From SYOC01 sp964441775 (lineage in GTDB: Bacteria; Desulfobacterota; Binatia; Bin18): a stretch of DNA of 64,000 nt. Below, piece by piece: positions 59,269 to 64,000 of this stretch (positions within the stretch are counted from its first letter, which is position 1; each line of letters starts with the position of its first letter). A model generated the notes under the pieces. The model was not told the origin of the DNA. It made no database searches and was given only the letters and a program-made list of their open reading frames with translations. The stretch spans positions 1-64,000 of the forward strand of contig CAYTVL010000026.1 in the NCBI GenBank assembly GCA_964441775.1, in the 5' to 3' direction. The position numbers and the translations under genes are program-made.

Positions 59269-60819
59269 ATGATTGATGTCCTGCACCCGTTGAAGGGATC
59301 GCCCGCCGTGCAAGGGGAAGCTGTTTCTCAGGTAACTGCTTCGCGTTCACGCTGGAATCACCAAGTGTTACACACCGCCGTGGGCATGGGCCTCTTCCAA
59401 GTCAGCACCTTCGTCGCCAGCGTCCTCATCGCCCGCGCGCTTGGCGCCGAGGGGCAAGGGAAATTCCAATTGCTGACCTCTCTGGTGGCGTGTGGGGTGA
59501 TTCTGGGGAAAATGGGTCTGGACGAAGGAGTGGCCTATATGATTCCTCGCTACCAGGTGCAGGAGCCGGGGAAACTTTCAAGCCTCATCATGTACGCTCT
59601 CGGCAGCACCTTTTCCGTGAGCATCCTGCTGGGCGCAAGCCTGGCTGGCTTCGCACCGCTCCTGAAGCGTCACCTCTTCCATGCCCCGGGCTTCGCCAAC
59701 GATCTGCAGTACGCGCTTTGGCTGTTGCCTGCGTTAATGTTGGTCTCGATGGGCATGGCGATTCTCCGGGGACTTGGCCGGTCGGACCTGCGCGCGGGAG
59801 TGTACTATTATGGCGTCGGAGGAGTGTTTGTAGCGTTACTCTTTTTTTTCACTGCACGGGGCATGACGCCCGCCCAAGCCTATCTTGCGCGCGGGGCCTC
59901 CTTCAGCGTAGGTGCGAGTCTGGCGCTCTGGTGCGTGCTGCGCCAGGCGCCCTGGGGGCAGTGGCGACTCTCATTCAACGAGGTCAAGAGTTTACACGCC
60001 TTCTCGGGATTACTGGTCTTTGTCAGCTTGTTTCAGTACGCGGTCGAGCAACCGCTGATTGATCTTATTCTTGTGGGGCGTCTCGCCTCCACCGAGGCTG
60101 TTGGAGTGTATTCCATTGCCGCCAAGGTCGGCGCGCTGGTGGGGCTCGTGGGCGCAGCTCTCAGTGTCGTGATGGGCCCTGCTCTTGCGGACGCGGCGGC
60201 GCGAGGCGACCGCGCGGGCATGACGAAGCGTCACGCTGAAGCCTCCGCCTGGATGGCGCATGTCAGCGTTATCTGCGGCGCGGTCTTGTTTTTTCTCAAG
60301 CAAGAAGTCCTGGGACTCTTTGGCGGTAGCTATCAGGCCGGAGTAGATCTTGTTGTCCTGTTCCTGTTCGCGCAGGTCGTGGTTGGCGTCTTGGGCGTCA
60401 ACGCGCCGCTGCTCCTCGCCACGGGGCACGCAAAAGTCGAAATGCTTTTGACCAGTGTGTGTTCCGTGGTCATGCTGCTGTCTGGACTGCTGCTTGGTCA
60501 TTGGTATGGACCTCTCGGCGTCGCTGGGGGCGCTGCGTTGTCCATGACCCTCTTAGGCGCCTCTCGCGCCGTCGCTTGCTCCTGGCTTCTGCACATGAAT
60601 ACCTGGACACAAATGACAAGAGTGCTCTTCGCTGGCGTGGGTAGCAGCTTGGTGAGCGGCTCAGTGCAACTGCTTCTTGCTCACGACACGCTCTGGGGAC
60701 GACTCCTCGCCATCGCGCTCTTTTGCGTCACCTACACGGGGATCACCATAGGCAGCGGGTTGCTCCGCGGACGCTCTGCTTTTCTCAGTTTTCAACCAGG
60801 CTCGCTTTCTAAAGTTTGA
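59269..60819 (+). CDS. wzx: Wzx-type oligosaccharide flippase
   Basis: A 516-residue protein with 12-14 membrane helices and the polysaccharide flippase pattern: RALGAEGQGKFQLLTSLVAC near the start, MGLDEGVAYMIPRYQV, a central LVGRLASTEAVGVYSIAAKV and GPLGVAGGAALSMTLLGASR. It moves lipid-linked repeat units to the periplasmic side for Wzy. It starts 24 bases after the glycosyltransferase. Confidence 0.9.
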   Translation: MIDVLHPLKGSPAVQGEAVSQVTASRSRWNHQVLHTAVGMGLFQVSTFVASVLIARALGAEGQGKFQLLTSLVACGVILGKMGLDEGVAYMIPRYQVQEPGKLSSLIMYALGSTFSVSILLGASLAGFAPLLKRHLFHAPGFANDLQYALWLLPALMLVSMGMAILRGLGRSDLRAGVYYYGVGGVFVALLFFFTARGMTPAQAYLARGASFSVGASLALWCVLRQAPWGQWRLSFNEVKSLHAFSGLLVFVSLFQYAVEQPLIDLILVGRLASTEAVGVYSIAAKVGALVGLVGAALSVVMGPALADAAARGDRAGMTKRHAEASAWMAHVSVICGAVLFFLKQEVLGLFGGSYQAGVDLVVLFLFAQVVVGVLGVNAPLLLATGHAKVEMLLTSVCSVVMLLSGLLLGHWYGPLGVAGGAALSMTLLGASRAVACSWLLHMNTWTQMTRVLFAGVGSSLVSGSVQLLLAHDTLWGRLLAIALFCVTYTGITIGSGLLRGRSAFLSFQPGSLSKV

Positions 60820-60854
60820 CAATCGACAGGTCTTCACGAGCAGAGCAACAATCC

Positions 60855-62345
60855 ATGACGTTCCCCTTGAGCACGCGCCGGTTAGAAACGTTTGTCGGGC
60901 CAGCCTTGGGAGTGCTGGGCGGCGGAGGGATCGGGTTATTGGCCCAGCGCAGCGAAAAGGGGGCTGTGCTTGCGGTCGCGAGTGGTCTCGCCTTGAGTAT
61001 CGGGAGCGCTGTTTTCATCATGAGGCGGTGCAAGGCGTCACGCTCGGCTGCTTTCGTGTCGCTTCTCGCCATCGCGGCCATCGCTGTGTGGGGCGGGTTG
61101 CAACTCGTGCACTCCTCCTCTCTCTTGAGTGATGATACCCGCGCCTGGAGTTACAAATTCAAAAACTATTGGGGCGCTGGAGTGGTGTGTGGCCTGTTGG
61201 CGTGGATGAGCAGCAGAATCGCCACAAAGAAACTCGTGGTGACTTCTTCACAGCTCCAGCTCTTGGGCTGTGGGCTCCTCTTTCCTGTCTATTGTGCGCT
61301 CTCGCTGGCGGCACGAGGCTATTTCAACCCGCCGCTGGTCAGCATGTATTTCCTCTGGGCGCTCTACGCGTTTTGGGAGGTTCCCATTTTATTGCAGCAA
61401 GAGACGAAGCGTCTTCTTTTCTGCAAAATAGTCATGGGAGCACTCCTACTCCTGACCGGCTACGGCATCGTAGTCGGTATTTGCACTGGCAATCTCTATT
61501 GGACATGGACCAGCCGGATGTCTTTCGTTTTTCACGTGGTCGCCTACGGCCACGTCCTTTCCGTGCTGTCCGCTCTTGCCCTTGTCTGTCTTGTTGAAAC
61601 AGGGCGGAAAAAAACGTGTCTCTTTGTGTATGCAGCTATGTTCGTATTGGCGATCCTGGCGGTAACCCGGAATACGCTCGTTTTTCTTGTAGTCGCCGCA
61701 GCCTCTTTCTTTTTCGGCCAGCGCGGGAAGAAGAAAGAAGCACTGATTGCGTTCTGCATGCTCTTGCTTGTCAGTCTTTTGTTCCTGCAAAATTGGGGAG
61801 TCGAGGAAGATGATATCGACAAACTTTCCAGCGGCCGCCTCAGTCTCTTTTCTTCAGAGTTTGCCAATCACCTGCCGACGGATCGGCTCTCGTGGTGGTT
61901 GTTCGGATCGGAAACCTTTTTGGGGGCCGAGCGTACCTTGGTCCTCGACGCCGTCGGAGTGGATGCGCGCTTCGAGCGCAATGTCACGGACAATAGCTAT
62001 TTGAGCATCATTCTTGGGCATGGCCTTGTGGGACTGCTGCTGTTTCTTGTCCCTTTTGTCTTTATTTACTCACGGTTACTCGCCGTGCTCCGGCAAGGAC
62101 AACTGCAAGCAAAAGAGAAACTGCGCGTGCACCTCGCGCTCGCCGTGCTCGAAGGTCTCGCAGCCCAAAGTTTGTTCATGATCACCATCCCGTCGATGGG
62201 TAATCTCGTGAGCATTGTCCTCCCGACACTCTGGCGCCTGAGTGATGAGACTCAGCGAGCGGCCCGGTCGACGAATTTCTTTCCCGTCAGGCCGCCAGTC
62301 ATTTTTTCCGGTGAGACAATTCCAAAGTCGCAAATGGAGATTTGA
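60855..62345 (+). CDS. Wzy-type O-antigen polymerase/ligase
   Basis: A 496-residue membrane protein with about ten helices. The loop TLVLDAVGVDARFERNVTDN with NSYLSIILGHGLVGLLLFLV is the usual Wzy/ligase signature. It is the second protein of this type in the locus; the first has the TPR tail. ATG 60855 is used; a TTG at 60816 overlapping the wzx stop is also possible. Ends next to the following gene with a five-base gap. Confidence 0.82.
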   Translation: MTFPLSTRRLETFVGPALGVLGGGGIGLLAQRSEKGAVLAVASGLALSIGSAVFIMRRCKASRSAAFVSLLAIAAIAVWGGLQLVHSSSLLSDDTRAWSYKFKNYWGAGVVCGLLAWMSSRIATKKLVVTSSQLQLLGCGLLFPVYCALSLAARGYFNPPLVSMYFLWALYAFWEVPILLQQETKRLLFCKIVMGALLLLTGYGIVVGICTGNLYWTWTSRMSFVFHVVAYGHVLSVLSALALVCLVETGRKKTCLFVYAAMFVLAILAVTRNTLVFLVVAAASFFFGQRGKKKEALIAFCMLLLVSLLFLQNWGVEEDDIDKLSSGRLSLFSSEFANHLPTDRLSWWLFGSETFLGAERTLVLDAVGVDARFERNVTDNSYLSIILGHGLVGLLLFLVPFVFIYSRLLAVLRQGQLQAKEKLRVHLALAVLEGLAAQSLFMITIPSMGNLVSIVLPTLWRLSDETQRAARSTNFFPVRPPVIFSGETIPKSQMEI

Positions 62346-62350
62346 TCTGC

Positions 62351-63577
62351 ATGAGCAATCGTTGCTGCTTAAAAGTTGTGGTTTTGGCTTTGTGGGTGGT
62401 GGGAGGACTTGCCGCAAAGACGGCCTGGAGTGAGGAATTTTTCATCGGCGCCTGGGGAGGGCCCCATTTAAGCGAGGGAGAATTTAACAAATATGCACGG
62501 GCGCATTTCAACGTCGTCCTCGATTATCCCTATGAAGAAGATAATGTAAACAGCTTACTCGCTCTGGCTCAGAAGACGAACCTGAAGGTTATTCTCAATT
62601 TAAAGCACCGATTCCTCAAAGACCTCGCTCACGGCGAACAAGCACCCATGCTGCTTGCAGACGCTGTCGATCAACGGCGAGATCTGCCAGAGGTCGTGGG
62701 ATACATGCTCTATGACGAGCCGCAGACACCGGCGGAGTCGCAACTTCTGGGACAGCTCGCCACGCACATCAGCAAGAATTTACGCGACGACCAAAAACTC
62801 TGGGTGAACTTCATCGGTTCACCTCCCTATGCAACCTGGCCGGATCAGTTCTTAGGTCTCTATCCAGCGGGTGTCATTTCGACGACCAACATTCATCCAG
62901 TCAGGATCGGCTTCGCCTTTTGGGATCAGTTTTTTGCCTCCATTCAGCGCATTAGTGATTCGGCGAAAAAAGGTGGCGCGCCATTCTGGGGCATCGTGCA
63001 AAGCGCGGCGTGGGAAGAAAAACGACAACCGACGCCCCAAGAGATTCAACTGCAAGTGCTCTCCTATCTAGCCTATGGCGCGAAGGGCGTGTGGTACTAC
63101 ACCTACATTGTTCCTCATCATTCTCGCACCATTCGCTCGGCAATACTGGATAAAGACGACGGGGAAACTCCTCTGTATCAAGCGGTGACCGAGATCAATC
63201 AGAACGCCTTGATTTTTGCTCATGCGCTCTCGGCTTCTCGATTCGCAGGCGTCTTTCACCTGCAAAACACACAAAAGAGCTTGCCAGTGAAAGACCAGCA
63301 GGAAGCAATCTCCTTGCAAGGCAACAACCTCCTTGTTGGGACGTTCGCGCGCGCGGATGGCGGGCTTGGCGTGTTGATCGTGAACAAACAAGTCGAAGAA
63401 AATGCGGATGACAAAGCTGCCTCCGCAGTCCTCGATGTTGAGAAGGCGCGGGTATCTCTCGCGGAAGTGGATGAAACGAGCGGTGAGGTGCGCCTCCTGA
63501 ACAATGCAAGTGGAAAATATCAACTTGCTATCAAACCCGCCGCCGCGCGACTTTTGATAGTGTCTCCACGATCGTAA
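62351..63577 (+). CDS. Secreted glycoside hydrolase-like TIM-barrel protein
   Basis: A 408-residue secreted protein, signal peptide LKVVVLALWVVGGLAAKTAW. The body resembles a beta/alpha barrel glycosidase (GH42/GH-A-like): VVLDYPYEEDNVNSLLALAQ, VVGYMLYDEPQTPAESQLLG with an acid at DEP, YAAKGVWYYT-like LAYGAKGVWYYTYIVPHHSR. A beta-rich C-terminal domain follows (VDETSGEVRLLNNASGKYQL). Probably trims or cuts the exported polysaccharide. Exact family not certain. Confidence 0.6.
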   Translation: MSNRCCLKVVVLALWVVGGLAAKTAWSEEFFIGAWGGPHLSEGEFNKYARAHFNVVLDYPYEEDNVNSLLALAQKTNLKVILNLKHRFLKDLAHGEQAPMLLADAVDQRRDLPEVVGYMLYDEPQTPAESQLLGQLATHISKNLRDDQKLWVNFIGSPPYATWPDQFLGLYPAGVISTTNIHPVRIGFAFWDQFFASIQRISDSAKKGGAPFWGIVQSAAWEEKRQPTPQEIQLQVLSYLAYGAKGVWYYTYIVPHHSRTIRSAILDKDDGETPLYQAVTEINQNALIFAHALSASRFAGVFHLQNTQKSLPVKDQQEAISLQGNNLLVGTFARADGGLGVLIVNKQVEENADDKAASAVLDVEKARVSLAEVDETSGEVRLLNNASGKYQLAIKPAAARLLIVSPRS

Positions 63578-63589
63578 GGCCTCCTGAGT

Positions 63590-64000
63590 ATGCACATTCT
63601 GCAAATTGTTCCGCATTATGTCCCTGCGCACCGCTTCGGCGGGCCTCAGCGCGTCGCCCATTCGCTGGGGAGAGCGCTTGTCCGCGCCGGCAACGACGTC
63701 GTTGTCTGCACCACGAATCTCGCAAGCCGCGAGGAAGACCTGGAGACCGCACTTGACCAACCTGTCGAGGTCGATGGCGTCACGGTCTACTATGAGCCGA
63801 CCCAATGGTCTCGTTACTGGGGCTTCTCTCCCGCGCTGTGGCGACGGATTAAAAAAGAAATGCAAAGAGCCGATGTGGCGTTCGTGCACGCGCATTATCA
63901 ATTCGCTAACTGGGCTGGGGCGCGACTGGCGCGGGGCGCGCAGGTTCCGTACGTAGTCTTTGCGCACGGCAGTTTGCATCAGAGCGGCATCGCTCATCAA
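63590..64000 (+). CDS. Family 4 glycosyltransferase, N-terminal part, runs off the window
   Basis: From ATG 63590 the frame is open to the end of the window: MHILQIVPHYVPAHRFGGPQ, RVAHSLGRALVRAGNDVVVC, ..., DVAFVHAHYQFANWAGARLA and YVVFAHGSLH. This is the acceptor-binding half of a GT4 glycosyltransferase. The 137 visible residues are about a third of the protein. It lies 12 bases after the glycosidase-like gene in the same direction. Confidence 0.85.
   Translation, partial: MHILQIVPHYVPAHRFGGPQRVAHSLGRALVRAGNDVVVCTTNLASREEDLETALDQPVEVDGVTVYYEPTQWSRYWGFSPALWRRIKKEMQRADVAFVHAHYQFANWAGARLARGAQVPYVVFAHGSLHQSGIAHQ

Noticed and set aside
63068..64000. Long open frame on the minus strand (310 residues)
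   Set aside because: It is antisense to the glycosidase-like gene and to the glycosyltransferase start, both of which have clear family motifs and signal or start features; the minus frame has none.
1..64000. tRNA and rRNA genes
   Set aside because: I looked between genes on both strands and saw no cloverleaf or rRNA-like sequence; a covariance-model search would settle this.

Overview
The window reads as a metagenome-derived scaffold from an uncultivated, free-living Gram-negative bacterium of the former deltaproteobacterial grade (Desulfobacterota, Binatota or Tectomicrobia-like). This placement is an inference. It rests on the gene order ffh-rpsP-khpA-rimM-trmD-RNA methyltransferase-rplS, a System I cytochrome c maturation operon whose CcmE has a Cys instead of a His haem ligand, an outer-membrane polysaccharide exporter, several periplasmic c-type cytochromes, and a high load of short palindromic repeats. 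One 100-base N run is present and appears to be a false gap. I saw no tRNA, rRNA, CRISPR array or intact transposon.

Layout. 0.1-2.2 kb: a class III CoA-transferase and a frameshifted HEPN gene with a small partner. 2.2-14 kb, minus strand: one long same-direction run, ccmE-ccmF-ccmH-ccmI-like, (cspA inserted in the opposite orientation), ccmA-ccmB-ccmC-ccmD, an NTF2-like protein, a PQQ/haem c polyvinyl-alcohol-type dehydrogenase and a cyclase-AAA-TPR regulator. The maturation operon would supply haem c to the dehydrogenase and to the other cytochromes of the window. 14-18.5 kb, plus strand: the SRP/ribosome maturation operon.

18.7-25.9 kb, minus strand: a tightly packed cluster of unknown function. 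It contains three multi-span or anchored membrane proteins, a DUF6754-type protein, a barrel-sandwich/KOW-like protein, a GlmL/MutL-type ASKHA ATPase without any glutamate mutase subunits, and a 104-residue protein. A truncated VapC-like PIN gene sits inside it. This is the best candidate for an undescribed system. 25.9-29.9 kb: an enoyl-CoA hydratase and two amidohydrolase-2 enzymes, suggesting catabolism of cyclic or aromatic substrates.

30-47.2 kb: a stress/energy island with three closely related small cytochromes c, a more distant fourth and a remnant of another, CBS-domain proteins, UspA proteins, BirA, a second cyclase-AAA-TPR regulator, a glutamate-cysteine-ligase-like enzyme fused to two CBS domains, an M20 peptidase and an APH/AAA kinase. 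It also holds decayed pieces of PRPP synthetase, Hsp20 and a CBS protein. 47.4-64 kb, plus strand: an exopolysaccharide locus (His-rich secreted protein, Wza-like exporter, Wzc-like tyrosine kinase, two Wzy/ligase-type proteins, a TMK-like and an APH-like kinase, epimerase, two glycosyltransferases, Wzx flippase, and a secreted glycosidase-like protein) that runs off the end of the window.

Several families of short palindromes and word-like repeats lie between genes. They have also entered coding sequences, where they encode linkers, a stop codon and possibly a signal-peptide core.
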